The notes: generated from the sequence alone by a model not told the origin. A stretch of DNA of 64,000 nt from Bacteroidales bacterium (GCA_024401695.1 JAKSKN010000001.1:372001-436000); one strand, 5' to 3'; shown: positions 44,557 through 54,522, counted from the stretch's first letter. Numbers and translations are program-made.

Positions 44557-45584
44557 TTCAGGTCAACTTTCATTCCGGGCAGGATGGTGCTGCCGTCCCA
44601 TTCGTCCGCAAGACGGCGGAGCACCTCCGTCAGATAAGGATAGCGCTCGAAAGGCTGTGCGGTCAATTCGCCTATGCAGCCCAATGCCGTCGGAATACAG
44701 TCGATGAAGAGCTGCTTCCTCTCCACCAGGCCACGGAAACCGTAAGCACCCATTTCCTGAAGCAGACGCACCAGGGTGATGAGGCGGTATCTGCGATAGA
44801 AGTCCTCCTCTGACACGGGGCGGTATTCCCGCAGGGCATCGAGATACACGAGTTCAAGCTCGCGGCGCATCGAAGCGGAGAAATGCGTCCCCGCATTCCA
44901 GAGGAATGATGCAAGGTCGTATTGCACCGGACCGCGGCGGCCGCCCTGGAAGTCTATGAAACGTGGCTCACCGTCCTTTATCATCACGTTGCGTGCCTGG
45001 AAGTCACGATACATGAAGGTATCGCCCTCAAACTCGAGGGAATCCTCGCGGAGACGGTCGAAATCATCCTGAAGCTTGATTTCGTTGAACTCAAGACCTG
45101 TGAGTTTCAGGAAATCATATTTGAAATAGTTGAGGTCAAAGTTCACCATACGCTCGTTGAACTCCCGGTCCGGAAAGCAGATGTCCCAGTCCAGACCGTC
45201 CCCCACCTTGAACTGGACTGACGGCAGCGAAGCGATGGTGCGTCGCAGCCAGTTCATTTCGCGTTCGCCGTACGTCCCCGAAGCGATGCACGGCTTCAAG
45301 AGTTCGAAAAGCTGGTCGTTCCCAAGGTCCTCCTGGATATACGTCATTCCGTCCGGAGACACACCATAGACTTCCGGCGCGCCAAGCCCCCGCCGGCAGA
45401 ACTGGGCATCGATGGTCAGGAACGCCTTGTTTTCGGCGGGATTGGTCCCGATGCAGCCGATGGCTGCACGGCCGTCTCCGCTCATTCTGTAATATTTGCG
45501 GGCGCTTCCGGAGAGCGGCAGCAGGTCAACATTCTCAGGGGCCTTTCCAGCCCACTTCCAGTATAGTTCTTCAAGCCTTTGCAT
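44553..45584 (-). CDS. AmgK-like sugar kinase (aminoglycoside phosphotransferase family)
   Basis: 343 aa. The kinase-like fold has the catalytic loop MYRDFQARNVMI (HxDxxxxN-type, here YRDFQARN) and the metal-binding FIDFQGGRRGPVQYDLASFLW. AmgK phosphorylates MurNAc at the anomeric position. The overlap with the MurU-like gene supports that two-step salvage route; the substrate is inferred from synteny. The upstream region has only a weak -7 match (TAAATTCG). Confidence 0.8.
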   Translation of the reverse strand: MQRLEELYWKWAGKAPENVDLLPLSGSARKYYRMSGDGRAAIGCIGTNPAENKAFLTIDAQFCRRGLGAPEVYGVSPDGMTYIQEDLGNDQLFELLKPCIASGTYGEREMNWLRRTIASLPSVQFKVGDGLDWDICFPDREFNERMVNFDLNYFKYDFLKLTGLEFNEIKLQDDFDRLREDSLEFEGDTFMYRDFQARNVMIKDGEPRFIDFQGGRRGPVQYDLASFLWNAGTHFSASMRRELELVYLDALREYRPVSEEDFYRRYRLITLVRLLQEMGAYGFRGLVERKQLFIDCIPTALGCIGELTAQPFERYPYLTEVLRRLADEWDGSTILPGMKVDLK

Positions 45585-45605
45585 AGTAATGCGAATTTAC
45601 TGATT

Positions 45606-45637
45606 TTTGGGGTATTATCAAAAAGTAACTAAATTTG
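45606..45637 (+). promoter_or_regulatory. Promoter of the Porin_10 gene
   Basis: TTTG (45606-45609), a 20-nt spacer and TAAATTTG (45630-45637) form a full -33/-7 pair. The ATG at 45647 is 9 nt downstream. Confidence 0.65.
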
Positions 45638-45646
45638 TAGGTTGCA

Positions 45647-48055
45647 ATGAAAATGTTGTCGCGCATATCATTCCCTGCAGCAGTGCTTGCCGTGGTTACA
45701 GCCAGCTCGCTCAATTATACAAGAGAGCCGGTCGAGGCCTGCTCATTCGCAACGGTTCCAAGCCGCGACACCGTCATATACCCCACGGACGCATACAAAC
45801 AGCACCGTATAGGCAACCTTGAGGACGAATATCTCCCGGACAGCCTTATGGATTTCAGCGGCGACACGCTCGGGGGCCGGAATTCAATCATTGACACCGC
45901 CGTCATCGTACGTGACTCGGCATACCTTGCCGATTCGGTTGCAAGGTTCAAGGCCTGGTATGATTCATTGAGTCCTCGCGAGCGCCGCGAATATGACCAG
46001 GCTCAGCTCCTCCCTATCAAGATGAAGCAGATGGATTCCATCAAGAAGGCCAGAGAGGAGGCCAAGATCGCGCGCGACAGCATCATAGAATACACCCCCC
46101 GCATCCTCGAGACCTTCGCACTGCCTGATTCAATGCAGTACAAGCGCATCATCTCGTGGACGCTGGACCAGGATTTCCAGAAAATGGAAATCAACGAGCC
46201 GGACACAAGCTATCACACTCATTTCTATGACGTTCCGTTCCAACGCAAGGACGTCAACGCCAACTGGCTCGGCGTGTCAGGCTCCCCGGCAATGTATTAC
46301 AATTACTTCCTGCGCAAAAGCGATGAAGGCGTCGACTTCTACGATGCCCTTGAATCCTGGAGCCTGTCGCCGCGGACCATCAGGCACTACAACACGAAGA
46401 CGCCGTTCACCGAACTTGCATACTACGGCACCATCCTGGCCACACAAGCAAAGGAATCCGACAACCTCCACCTCTTCACGACCCAGAACATCACGCCTTC
46501 GCTCAATTTCAGCCTTCTCTTCGACCGCTTCGGCGGCGAAGGCATCCTTGAGCGCGAACAGACGATCAACAACACGTTCGCCTTCCAGACCAACTACCTC
46601 GGCAAGAAATATATGGGGCATCTGGGATATATCCGCGATGCCGTGAGACGCCAGGAGAACGGAGGTATCGAAAGCCCGTACTGGGTGAGGGACACCATCG
46701 TCGATGCCCGTGATATGAGAACCATACTGCACGACGCAAGTTCCAAGACGGTGAAGCACACCGTCTATCTCGACCAGCAGCTCCGCATCCCATTCAACTT
46801 CATCAACAGGATCAAGGCGAAAAAGGACTCGAGCTTCGTCTTCAATGCCGACAGCCTCGACCGCGACATCACCACCGCGTTCCTCGGCCACAGCAGCGAA
46901 CTTTCCATATACACGAGGGAATATTACGACAAAATCTCACAGGACATCGAGCGCGAATACTACCACAACGTATTCAATTACGATCCGAACGCAAGTTTCG
47001 ACTCGCTGCGCGTGCTGAAACTCGACAACAAGGTATTCCTCAAGCTTCAGCCCTGGTCAGAAGAGGCCGCAGTATCGAAGCTCAACGTAGGTGTCGGTGA
47101 CCTCCTGCTCCAGTACTACGACAGCACCACCGTAATGCCTATGATGACCAACAGGAACTCCCTTTACATCTACGGTGGCGTCGAAGGACAGGTACGCAAC
47201 AATTTCTTCTGGGATGCCAAAGGCAGATTCTATTTCGCCGGCAGCTTCCTGGGCGACTTCAATGTGGAAGCCAATGCCCGGGCGGTATTCTACCCGTTCC
47301 GCCGCGCCCGCAAGAGCCCGCTCACACTCGGAGCGCATTTCGAAACAAACCTCCAGACTCCTTCCTATTATCAGGAGCATATGCATACGAACCATTTCAG
47401 CTGGGACAACAGTTTCGAGAAGATCTCCACCACGAAGGTCCAGGGCGTACTCGACATCCCGCACTGGAAATTAAGGGCTGAGGTCGGATACGCGCTGCTC
47501 GCCGGCAATATCTACTATGATCAGAACGGAATTGCAACCCAGAACACCACACCTATGAGCGTGTTCACCGCGTCGCTCCGCAAGGAGTTCGTCCTGGGTC
47601 CGTTCCATATGGACAACCGTCTGCTGTACCAGGCCTCATCCAATCAGGAAGCTGTCCCCGTGCCGGCGCTGGCTGTCAACCTCAAGTATTACTTCCAGTT
47701 CTGGGTCAAGAGGAACGTGATGGAAATGCAGATCGGCGTCAACGGGTGGTGGAACACGAAATGGAATTCGCCTGCCTACAACCCGAATGTCGGAGTCTTC
47801 TACAACCAGACGGAACGCGCCTATAACAATGGCCCGTATTTCGATATCTTCGTGAACGCACAGTGGCAGAGAGTCACCCTGTTCATCAAGTATCAGAACT
47901 TCGGCAACGGCTGGCCTCTGAACAGACCCGACTATTTCAGTGCAGACCGCCATATAGTCACACAGTCTGCGATTGACGGACTGAAGATCGGTGTTTACTG
48001 GCCGTTCTACATAATGCCGGGCCGTGCGCACAGCCATAACAACACAAGACATTGA
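45647..48055 (+). CDS. Putative outer-membrane porin (Porin_10 family)
   Basis: 802 aa. A weak signal peptide (residues 1-20 or so) is followed by a soluble N-terminal part with DSIKKAREEAKIARDSI. The barrel region has many short amphipathic strands, with WNTKWNSPAYNPNVGVFYNQ and GVYWPFY near the end. It matches the Bacteroidetes putative porin family. It overlaps the transglycosylase start by 1 nt (TGATG). Confidence 0.8.
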   Translation: MKMLSRISFPAAVLAVVTASSLNYTREPVEACSFATVPSRDTVIYPTDAYKQHRIGNLEDEYLPDSLMDFSGDTLGGRNSIIDTAVIVRDSAYLADSVARFKAWYDSLSPRERREYDQAQLLPIKMKQMDSIKKAREEAKIARDSIIEYTPRILETFALPDSMQYKRIISWTLDQDFQKMEINEPDTSYHTHFYDVPFQRKDVNANWLGVSGSPAMYYNYFLRKSDEGVDFYDALESWSLSPRTIRHYNTKTPFTELAYYGTILATQAKESDNLHLFTTQNITPSLNFSLLFDRFGGEGILEREQTINNTFAFQTNYLGKKYMGHLGYIRDAVRRQENGGIESPYWVRDTIVDARDMRTILHDASSKTVKHTVYLDQQLRIPFNFINRIKAKKDSSFVFNADSLDRDITTAFLGHSSELSIYTREYYDKISQDIEREYYHNVFNYDPNASFDSLRVLKLDNKVFLKLQPWSEEAAVSKLNVGVGDLLLQYYDSTTVMPMMTNRNSLYIYGGVEGQVRNNFFWDAKGRFYFAGSFLGDFNVEANARAVFYPFRRARKSPLTLGAHFETNLQTPSYYQEHMHTNHFSWDNSFEKISTTKVQGVLDIPHWKLRAEVGYALLAGNIYYDQNGIATQNTTPMSVFTASLRKEFVLGPFHMDNRLLYQASSNQEAVPVPALAVNLKYYFQFWVKRNVMEMQIGVNGWWNTKWNSPAYNPNVGVFYNQTERAYNNGPYFDIFVNAQWQRVTLFIKYQNFGNGWPLNRPDYFSADRHIVTQSAIDGLKIGVYWPFYIMPGRAHSHNNTRH

Positions 48056-49107
48056 TGAGAAAGACCGACGCCCACGCGCTGACCGCACTCGGGGTCGCCG
48101 TTGCCCTGGCATTGATCCCGCTGCTGTCCATCGCCCTCAAGAAGGACAAAGCCCCACTGTATGTTGACGACATCATTGCGATCATTGACCTTGGCCATTA
48201 TGCCGACACCTCAAAGGCACTCCTTACCGGATATAATTACTACCTCCTTGAGAAATACGCCGCCACGCACGGCATAGACATCAGCATTTCGCTTGCCGGA
48301 AAAGAAGGTTCCGGACTCGACTCCCTGCGCGCAGGCACGGCCGACATCGTCGTAGAGCCGTTCATAGACACTTTGAAGCGCGACAGCGTTCTCACTTCAA
48401 TCCCGGTTGACAGCATGTCGGTATGGCTGATGTCCCACCAGGGCCGCATCAACGATGTCAACAGATGGCTTGACCTATACCACAATTCCGAAGGATTCGA
48501 GAGCACACGCAGCAAGTTCCTGCACACCTACAGCCCGTCCAGAAGCCGCAGACGGCCCTGCCTGAGCCCGTATGACTCACTCATCAGGGCGCACGCCGAT
48601 TCAATCGGCTGGGACTGGAAGATGCTTGCCGCAATCATTTACCAGGAATCACGGTTCCATATCGAGGTCACTTCACGCAGGGGTGCCGCCGGACTTATGC
48701 AGATGATGCCTGAGACGGCAAAAAGATTCGGTGTTGTGGATGCTCTCGATCCGGATTCCAACATAGGAGCGGGAGCGGCTTACCTGAAGTTCCTTGAAAA
48801 GAAGTTCAGAAATTACGGCGACAACAGGACAGAGCACTACAAATACATACTCGCAGCATACAATGCGGGTGAAGGGCGCATACTTGACTGCATCAAGTAC
48901 GCCGGTCTCAAGGGCGCAGACGTCAGCTACTGGCAGAACATAGTGAATCTCATCCCGGAGATGAGCGACCCTGAAGCGGAATTCATAGACTCGCTCAGGT
49001 TCGGGACATTCAAGGGAAAGGAGACGATACGATATGTCGAGAGCGTGATAGACATCTACAACAATTTCTGCCGCATCTGTCCGGATCAGGCGCCTATTCA
49101 GCCTTAG
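48055..49107 (+). CDS. MltF-like lytic murein transglycosylase
   Basis: 350 aa. The ATG 48055 overlaps the porin stop; an in-frame TTG one codon earlier is rejected. An N-terminal membrane helix precedes a short periplasmic-binding-like segment (about residues 70-150) and an SLT domain. The catalytic Glu198 is in IIYQESRF, and RRGAAGLMQMMPETAKRFG is diagnostic. YILAAYNAGEGRI completes the domain. It may loosen peptidoglycan near the porin. It overlaps the convergent permease by 14 nt. Confidence 0.9.
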   Translation: MRKTDAHALTALGVAVALALIPLLSIALKKDKAPLYVDDIIAIIDLGHYADTSKALLTGYNYYLLEKYAATHGIDISISLAGKEGSGLDSLRAGTADIVVEPFIDTLKRDSVLTSIPVDSMSVWLMSHQGRINDVNRWLDLYHNSEGFESTRSKFLHTYSPSRSRRRPCLSPYDSLIRAHADSIGWDWKMLAAIIYQESRFHIEVTSRRGAAGLMQMMPETAKRFGVVDALDPDSNIGAGAAYLKFLEKKFRNYGDNRTEHYKYILAAYNAGEGRILDCIKYAGLKGADVSYWQNIVNLIPEMSDPEAEFIDSLRFGTFKGKETIRYVESVIDIYNNFCRICPDQAPIQP

Positions 49108-50224
49108 CCGTAAGTGCAGGATCCATCCTTGAGATGAATGCGGTAGGGATCAGCACCAGAAGCATTATCACCACAAAGGCAATCGCATCGGCTGCCAGCA
49201 CGAGAGGCAGGTTCACGCTCACCGGGACAAATGAAACGAAATAATTCTCCGGATTGAGCTTTATTAGATGCGTTGCAGCCTGAAAGGCGCAGAAGAGCAG
49301 CGCGGCCGCGTTGCCGGCCAGCATTCCCAGGGCGACCAGCCTGGCGGAAACCTTCAGGAAAACCCGCGAAATCGACCTGTCGGTCATACCTACGGATTTC
49401 AGGATACCTATTGTCGAAACGTTCTGGAACAGAAGGATCAACAGTCCGGAGATCATATTGAAGCCCGCAACCACCGTCATCAGTATCAGAATCGCAACCA
49501 CGTTGAAGTCGATCAGGTCCAGCCAGTCGAAAATCTGGGAATACCTGTCGGGAGTGGACAGGGCCACATAGTCGGTTGAAAAATCAGCTGCGACGGAGCG
49601 CATACCCTCACGAGTACGCAACTTTTCATCCAGAGAAAGTTCAAGCACGGAAGCCTCACTTCCGGACCACCCGTTCAGACGTCTCATATCCGAGATGGAG
49701 GCATATACCACCATCTGCTCCCCGGCTTCGACAGGGTTGTCATAAATTCCGGCAACCTTGAATTTCCTCAATTTGACGTTCTCACCTATGAAATACGTGA
49801 GCATATCATCCCCCACCGCCAGTTTCATCGCATTGGCGAGCCGGACGGGGATCTTCACGCCCAGGGCTACGGTATCCTCCACGGGAATGCCCTTGACCAG
49901 CACGCCGCAGATGTCATCGCCAGCCTTCACCACGCCGGCACGGTACACTGCAGGGGTGACGCTCCTGACGCCTCCGTTCTCAAGTATGGGCCGGATATCA
50001 TCCTCACCGGATGACACGGGATCCGTTTCGCCATAGTAGTTGGTGGAAGATGCCGACAGGACCACGTCCCCGCACGCTGCGGACACGGTATTGCGGATTT
50101 CCCTGCGGAACCCTCCGGAAATGGCGACCGCGACTATCATCACGAAAAAAGAGACGGCAACTGCAGTCACCGCCATTTTACCCCTGAAGCGCAGACGCCC
50201 CGCTATGAGCCCTTCCGCACCCAT
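49094..50224 (-). CDS. FtsX/LolE-like ABC transporter permease
   Basis: 376 aa with four membrane helices: one N-terminal (about residues 15-38), three C-terminal (about 235-370). A large periplasmic domain lies between. VSTIGILKSVGMTDRSI is the FtsX/MacB-like motif. Its ATPase is not adjacent. LolC/E-type permeases extract lipoproteins; that role is plausible but unproven. It is last of the SRPBCC-RsmF-TPR-permease operon, 3 nt after the TPR gene. Confidence 0.85.
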   Translation of the reverse strand: MGAEGLIAGRLRFRGKMAVTAVAVSFFVMIVAVAISGGFRREIRNTVSAACGDVVLSASSTNYYGETDPVSSGEDDIRPILENGGVRSVTPAVYRAGVVKAGDDICGVLVKGIPVEDTVALGVKIPVRLANAMKLAVGDDMLTYFIGENVKLRKFKVAGIYDNPVEAGEQMVVYASISDMRRLNGWSGSEASVLELSLDEKLRTREGMRSVAADFSTDYVALSTPDRYSQIFDWLDLIDFNVVAILILMTVVAGFNMISGLLILLFQNVSTIGILKSVGMTDRSISRVFLKVSARLVALGMLAGNAAALLFCAFQAATHLIKLNPENYFVSFVPVSVNLPLVLAADAIAFVVIMLLVLIPTAFISRMDPALTAKAE

Positions 50225-50227
50225 TTT

Positions 50228-51142
50228 CTAAAGAGCTTTCAGCCTGGCTTCGGCTGAAGCCCGTTCCATATCATCTTCAGTAACGGCGATCAGCATCGGA
50301 AGATATTTCTTCTCAAGCTTGACATCCTTGTTCTTGCGTGCCATAAGGACACAGTTCTTGATCGCAGTGTAATCCTTTGGATTTATCTTCAGGACCTTGC
50401 CATAATAGTTCAAGGCCTTTTTGCCATCGTTTTTAGCCACGAGCCAGTATGTGCCCAGATTTGAGAGGAAAAGAGTGCTCTTCGGATTCAGTTTGACCAT
50501 CTTTTCGGATATGCTTCTGAAAGCCTCATAGCCTCCGGTGCTGCCCAGACGGAAGAGGGCGTTGCAATATTCCTGAACGGCAGAGACGAACAGGTCCTGT
50601 CCGGCAGGTTCACCAAGATATGTCCAGGCCGGCTTCGATTTCGAATCGCGGTCGATAAGGGCCGAAAGTTCCAGCAGGGTCAGGTCAGGACAGTCCTTCT
50701 CGTAGGAGAGGAGCGCATTCAATTTCTGGAAACGGTATTTGAGCTCATCCGGCTTGATGGAGATCGCCTGGTCGATGTACTGGTCGGCCCTGGCATAGAG
50801 CGTGTCGACGAAGATGAGGTCTTCGAAATAGTTCACATCGTTGCCCAGCGAATCCTTGAGAGTCACTACAGGCTTGTTGCCGAGATATTTGTCAACGGGC
50901 TTCACCACGGTCCCGCTGGAGAAAGACTTTCCCAGCCAGTAGGAGAACCGTGCCTCCAGCATATCACAGTCTTCAGGAAAGGCGGCGGCCCATTTGTCAA
51001 GTATGCTCTCCACGCCCACCCCGGAAGTGCCCACATAACCGACCTGCCTTTCATAGCGGGCCTTGAATTCTTCGGCGGTCTGCTGCGCGGATACCGATAC
51101 CGCAGTCAGGAGCAGCGCGAGTGCTGTAATCATCTTTTTCAT
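50228..51142 (-). CDS. Exported TPR-repeat protein
   Basis: 304 aa. The signal peptide is KKMITALALLLTAVSVSAQQ. Tetratricopeptide-like helices appear near the C-terminus (TYWLVAKNDGKKALNYYGKV and LKINPKDYTAIKNC). Its partner is unknown, probably periplasmic. It overlaps the methyltransferase gene by 4 nt (ATGA). Confidence 0.82.
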   Translation of the reverse strand: MKKMITALALLLTAVSVSAQQTAEEFKARYERQVGYVGTSGVGVESILDKWAAAFPEDCDMLEARFSYWLGKSFSSGTVVKPVDKYLGNKPVVTLKDSLGNDVNYFEDLIFVDTLYARADQYIDQAISIKPDELKYRFQKLNALLSYEKDCPDLTLLELSALIDRDSKSKPAWTYLGEPAGQDLFVSAVQEYCNALFRLGSTGGYEAFRSISEKMVKLNPKSTLFLSNLGTYWLVAKNDGKKALNYYGKVLKINPKDYTAIKNCVLMARKNKDVKLEKKYLPMLIAVTEDDMERASAEARLKAL

Positions 51143-52239
51143 ACGTTCATCAGAATACGGCGTGATTTGGGCAGGAGGTTATTGCATCGGGAGCCGATGT
51201 TCTTGGCAAAGCCCAAAGGATGGCCGAGATAAGTTATTACTATATGTCCGAGCGGAGCGTCACGGAGCACAAGGGCGTCGCGGTGAAGATACCTCAGCGC
51301 CGTCGCCCTGTCGACGTCCACCCGCGGATATTCATTTGCAAAAGTTATGCTCAAAGGCGAATCGGGGTCCGGATCGCCCTCCGGGCCGAACGGGTGCAGG
51401 ATTGCAAGGTCGTTCTTTCTCCCTTCCGGCTGCGGCGCCGTCTTCCGCAGGGCACCGGCCCACTGGCCCTCGCCGGGGACTTCGCCCGCCTTGAGCAGAT
51501 TGCCGTGGGAAGTCCTGCGGACTCCGAATTCCGAAAATTCATCGTCAGGCTCGAATATCGCGCCGCCAAGTTCTTCCGCCGCCCATTCGAGGTTGTCGTC
51601 ATTCTCGGCCTCCTCATATGTACAGGTCGAATAGACCAGTATACCGTCCTGCTTCAGTGCAGGCCACACGTCTGCGAGGATGCGCTTCTGCCGCGCAGCG
51701 CAAAGCTCAACAACGGCGGGGCTCCACTCAGCCTCGGCCCGCGGGTCCTTGCGGAACATTCCCTCGCCGCTGCAGGGCACGTCCGCCACTATGATGTCGA
51801 AATATCCCGGGAGTTTGGCAAATGCCGCCGGGTCAACGCCCGTGACCCTGACGTTCGGATCGCCCCAGATGGCGACATTGTCACGCAGCACCCCCACCCT
51901 CGACTTCATCACTTCGTTGCTCACCAGTTCGAATGCGTCCCCACATTTTTCCCTCAGGCTCGCGGCAAGGTCGGTTGTTTTGCCTCCGGGAGCGGCACAC
52001 AGGTCAAGCACCCTCAATTTCCGGGAAGCCGGCCCAAGATGCTTGCGGAAGATATGTCCCACGAACATTGCCGATGAGTCCTGGACATAGTAGCAGCCCG
52101 CGTGGAAAAGAGGGTCAAGCGTGAATGAAGGACGCTCGGAAAGGATGCGTCCGTACGGGCTCCAGGGAACAGGCGCGCCCTGCGGCCCTTCGGACCCCTT
52201 GAAAGGATTGAGTCGTATGGAAACTGATGCGGCGTCCAT
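51139..52239 (-). CDS. RsmF/NSUN-type RNA (cytosine-C5) methyltransferase
   Basis: 366 aa. SIRLNP, DLCAAPGGKTT (SAM loop), ADVPCSGEGMFRKDP and STCTYEEAEND (catalytic Cys motifs) are all present, as in RsmF/YebU. A C-terminal PUA-like part is visible (HIVITYLGHPLGFAKN). It lacks about 20-30 N-terminal residues compared with longer homologues. It starts 1 nt inside the SRPBCC stop (TAATG). Confidence 0.9.
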   Translation of the reverse strand: MDAASVSIRLNPFKGSEGPQGAPVPWSPYGRILSERPSFTLDPLFHAGCYYVQDSSAMFVGHIFRKHLGPASRKLRVLDLCAAPGGKTTDLAASLREKCGDAFELVSNEVMKSRVGVLRDNVAIWGDPNVRVTGVDPAAFAKLPGYFDIIVADVPCSGEGMFRKDPRAEAEWSPAVVELCAARQKRILADVWPALKQDGILVYSTCTYEEAENDDNLEWAAEELGGAIFEPDDEFSEFGVRRTSHGNLLKAGEVPGEGQWAGALRKTAPQPEGRKNDLAILHPFGPEGDPDPDSPLSITFANEYPRVDVDRATALRYLHRDALVLRDAPLGHIVITYLGHPLGFAKNIGSRCNNLLPKSRRILMNV

Positions 52240-52676
52240 TACAAGATGTCAGACGGCATCTGAGGCATTCTGCCTTCGGAAATATCGACAAGCGCGTCAA
52301 CCATCTTGTCAAGAGCCTCCTGGATCTTCCCCCCAAGCATGGCCTTCATCATAAGGTTGAGATTCGCATCGACTTCGATGCTGAAGTCTGTCTTGCCCGG
52401 CAGAAAGGATGGGTCGAAATGAAGGACGGCAACGAACTCCACCGGGGATTCGGAACTGCCGAGCCGGATCAGGCGGTAAGGCTGACGCTCATCAACCCGC
52501 ACGGAGACTGTAAATCCCCGGACGGTGAAAGAGATGAAGTCGAAATCAGCCGTAATGGCATCCTTGTACTTTTCCGGGGCCATCCGGGTGAAGTTCCGCA
52601 TATCCGTGAATGCCATGAAGAGTTCTTCAGGGCTCTTGCTCACCTGCCCGTGCCTGCTGGAGTAATGTGCTGTCAT
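52239..52676 (-). CDS. SRPBCC-like small protein
   Basis: 145 aa from ATG 52676. The upstream open frame lacks conservation and the promoter is internal to it. FMAFTDMRNFTRMAPEKYKDA and FTVRGFTVSVRVDERQPYRLI suggest the SRPBCC/START helix-grip fold, which binds lipids or other hydrophobic ligands. It is the first gene of the operon ending in the permease. Function unknown. Confidence 0.75.
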   Translation of the reverse strand: MTAHYSSRHGQVSKSPEELFMAFTDMRNFTRMAPEKYKDAITADFDFISFTVRGFTVSVRVDERQPYRLIRLGSSESPVEFVAVLHFDPSFLPGKTDFSIEVDANLNLMMKAMLGGKIQEALDKMVDALVDISEGRMPQMPSDIL

Positions 52677-52691
52677 ATCGCGTAAAATTGT

Positions 52692-52699
52692 TACATTTG
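52692..52699 (+). promoter_or_regulatory. -7 promoter element for the NUDIX gene
   Basis: TACATTTG fits TAnnTTTG and lies 32 nt before the ATG at 52732. Confidence 0.5.
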
Positions 52700-52708
52700 C
52701 ATCTGTTG

Positions 52709-52716
52709 CAAAGATA
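52709..52716 (-). promoter_or_regulatory. -7 promoter element for the SRPBCC operon
   Basis: The minus strand reads TATCTTTG 32 nt before the ATG at 52676. It lies downstream of the plus-strand box at 52692, so the two transcripts start at nearly the same place and cross each other's promoter. Confidence 0.5.
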
Positions 52717-52731
52717 GACATTCTTATAATA

Positions 52732-53343
52732 ATGCACAGAATATATTTCGAGAAACGATGCATCATCATCTGCGAGCCGTCGGACCAGCAGCTTGCCGAC
52801 CCGAATTCCGTTGAATTCCACATCGGTGACAAGATTGACATCCACACCCTCGTGAATATGTTCAAGGCATCGGAATCCCTCAACAGGATTTACATTCCAA
52901 CCGAGGATGTCTCCTGGATGTACCGCAGGCTCTGCGCCGAATTCAAGGAGGTCGATGCAGCCGGCGGCCTTGTGGCCAACAGGCGCGGAGATTTCCTGCT
53001 GATCAACAGAAACGGGCTGTGGGACCTGCCGAAGGGACACCGGGAAGCGGGTGAGGATGTTGCGGAAACCGCCTTGCGCGAAGTGCAGGAAGAGACCGGG
53101 GTCGACCAGCTGGAGCTGGGGAGCCTGATATGCATCACCGACCACTGTTACTTCCGCGGAGGAATCTGGCATCTGAAGCATACATATTGGTATAATATGT
53201 TATATACGAATCCCGTGGACCTCACCCCCCAGCGCGAGGAGGATATCACGAAAGCCGCCTGGGTTGCCAAATCGAGTCTGCCTCCTTTCCTGAAGAACAC
53301 ATTCCCCTCAATACTCGAGGTTTTCCGCGAAGCGAAAGTGTGA
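52732..53343 (+). CDS. NUDIX hydrolase
   Basis: 203 aa. The Nudix box GHREAGEDVAETALREVQEE is at residues 102-121, with the full GX5EX7REUXEEXGU pattern ending at TGV. An N-terminal extension of about 80 residues is seen. Nudix enzymes hydrolyse nucleoside diphosphates linked to other groups; the substrate is unknown. It precedes queA by 55 nt. Confidence 0.92.
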   Translation: MHRIYFEKRCIIICEPSDQQLADPNSVEFHIGDKIDIHTLVNMFKASESLNRIYIPTEDVSWMYRRLCAEFKEVDAAGGLVANRRGDFLLINRNGLWDLPKGHREAGEDVAETALREVQEETGVDQLELGSLICITDHCYFRGGIWHLKHTYWYNMLYTNPVDLTPQREEDITKAAWVAKSSLPPFLKNTFPSILEVFREAKV

Positions 53344-53398
53344 AACTTTTTCCCCGGTTTTGCCGTAAAGAAAAAGAATATACATTATACGGCACATT

Positions 53399-54469
53399 AT
53401 GAAACTCTCACAATTCCATTTCGATCTCAAGAAAGAACAGATAGCCACCGAGCTTATGCCGGAAGTTGACGGCAAGATCCAGTGGAGAGACGAATGCAAG
53501 CTTATGGTCCTTCACAAGGACAATGGCGAAATCGAGCATCGCAAATTCAAGGATATCATTGAATATTTCGGCAAGGGAGACCGTTTCGTCTTCAACGACA
53601 CCAAGGTCTTCCCGGCGAAACTTTTCGGCAAGAAGGAAAAGACCGGTGCCGACATAATGGTGTTCCTTCTCCGCGAGCTCAACAGAGAGCAGCGCCTGTG
53701 GGATGTGATCGTTGACCCTGCCCGCAAGATCCGAATAGGAAACAAACTCTATTTCGGCGATGACGACAGTATGGTTGCAGAAGTGATCGACAACACCACC
53801 TCGCGCGGACGTACCCTGCGTTTCCTTTACGACGGACCGTATGATGAATTCAAGCAGGCTCTCTTCGCCCTCGGCCAGACTCCTGTTCCGGAGTGGGTCA
53901 AGGAAGTCCCTACCGAAAGGGATGCGGAAGAGTTCCAGACCATCTTCGCAAAGAACGAAGGTGCCGTATCCGCACCGGCCGCAGGCCTCCATTTCAGCCG
54001 CGAACTTCTCAACAGAATGATACTCAAGGACATCGAGAAAACTTTCATCACAGTTCATATGGGCATAGGTCACTTCCGTACGGTTGACGTCGAGGATCTC
54101 TCGAAGCACAGGATGGACGGTGAGAGAATGATAATCTCCGAGGAGGCCGCCAATGAAATCAACTCCACAAAGCGCTCGGGTCACAAGATCTGCGCCGTGG
54201 GTGTGACAGTGATCCGCGGTCTCGAGACATATGTCACGACAGACCACGAAGTCAAGGCTACCGACCAGTGGACCAACAAGTTCATCTTCCCTCCTTACGA
54301 CTTTGCGATCCCTGATGCCATAGTCTCAAACTTCCATCTGCCGGAATCGACGATGCTTATGTCAGTCGCCGCGTTCGGCGGGTTCGAGAAGGTCATGAAG
54401 GCTTACGAATCGGCCCTCGAGAACGGATATAAGTTCGGACCTTACGGAGACGCGCTTCTCATCGTATAG
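53399..54469 (+). CDS. queA: S-adenosylmethionine:tRNA ribosyltransferase-isomerase
   Basis: 356 aa. It transfers the ribosyl group of SAM to preQ1-modified tRNA in queuosine synthesis. Conserved QueA stretches are FVFNDTKVFPAKLFG, VSAPAAGLHFS, HMGIGHFRTV and NFHLPESTMLMSVAAFGG. Length matches the family. The start ATG 53399 follows an AT-rich gap after the NUDIX gene. Confidence 0.97.
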   Translation: MKLSQFHFDLKKEQIATELMPEVDGKIQWRDECKLMVLHKDNGEIEHRKFKDIIEYFGKGDRFVFNDTKVFPAKLFGKKEKTGADIMVFLLRELNREQRLWDVIVDPARKIRIGNKLYFGDDDSMVAEVIDNTTSRGRTLRFLYDGPYDEFKQALFALGQTPVPEWVKEVPTERDAEEFQTIFAKNEGAVSAPAAGLHFSRELLNRMILKDIEKTFITVHMGIGHFRTVDVEDLSKHRMDGERMIISEEAANEINSTKRSGHKICAVGVTVIRGLETYVTTDHEVKATDQWTNKFIFPPYDFAIPDAIVSNFHLPESTMLMSVAAFGGFEKVMKAYESALENGYKFGPYGDALLIV

Positions 54470-54522
54470 TTTTTACGATTCTTTACATTCCCGACTGTTT
54501 CTTTCTGTTTTAAACGGATAAG

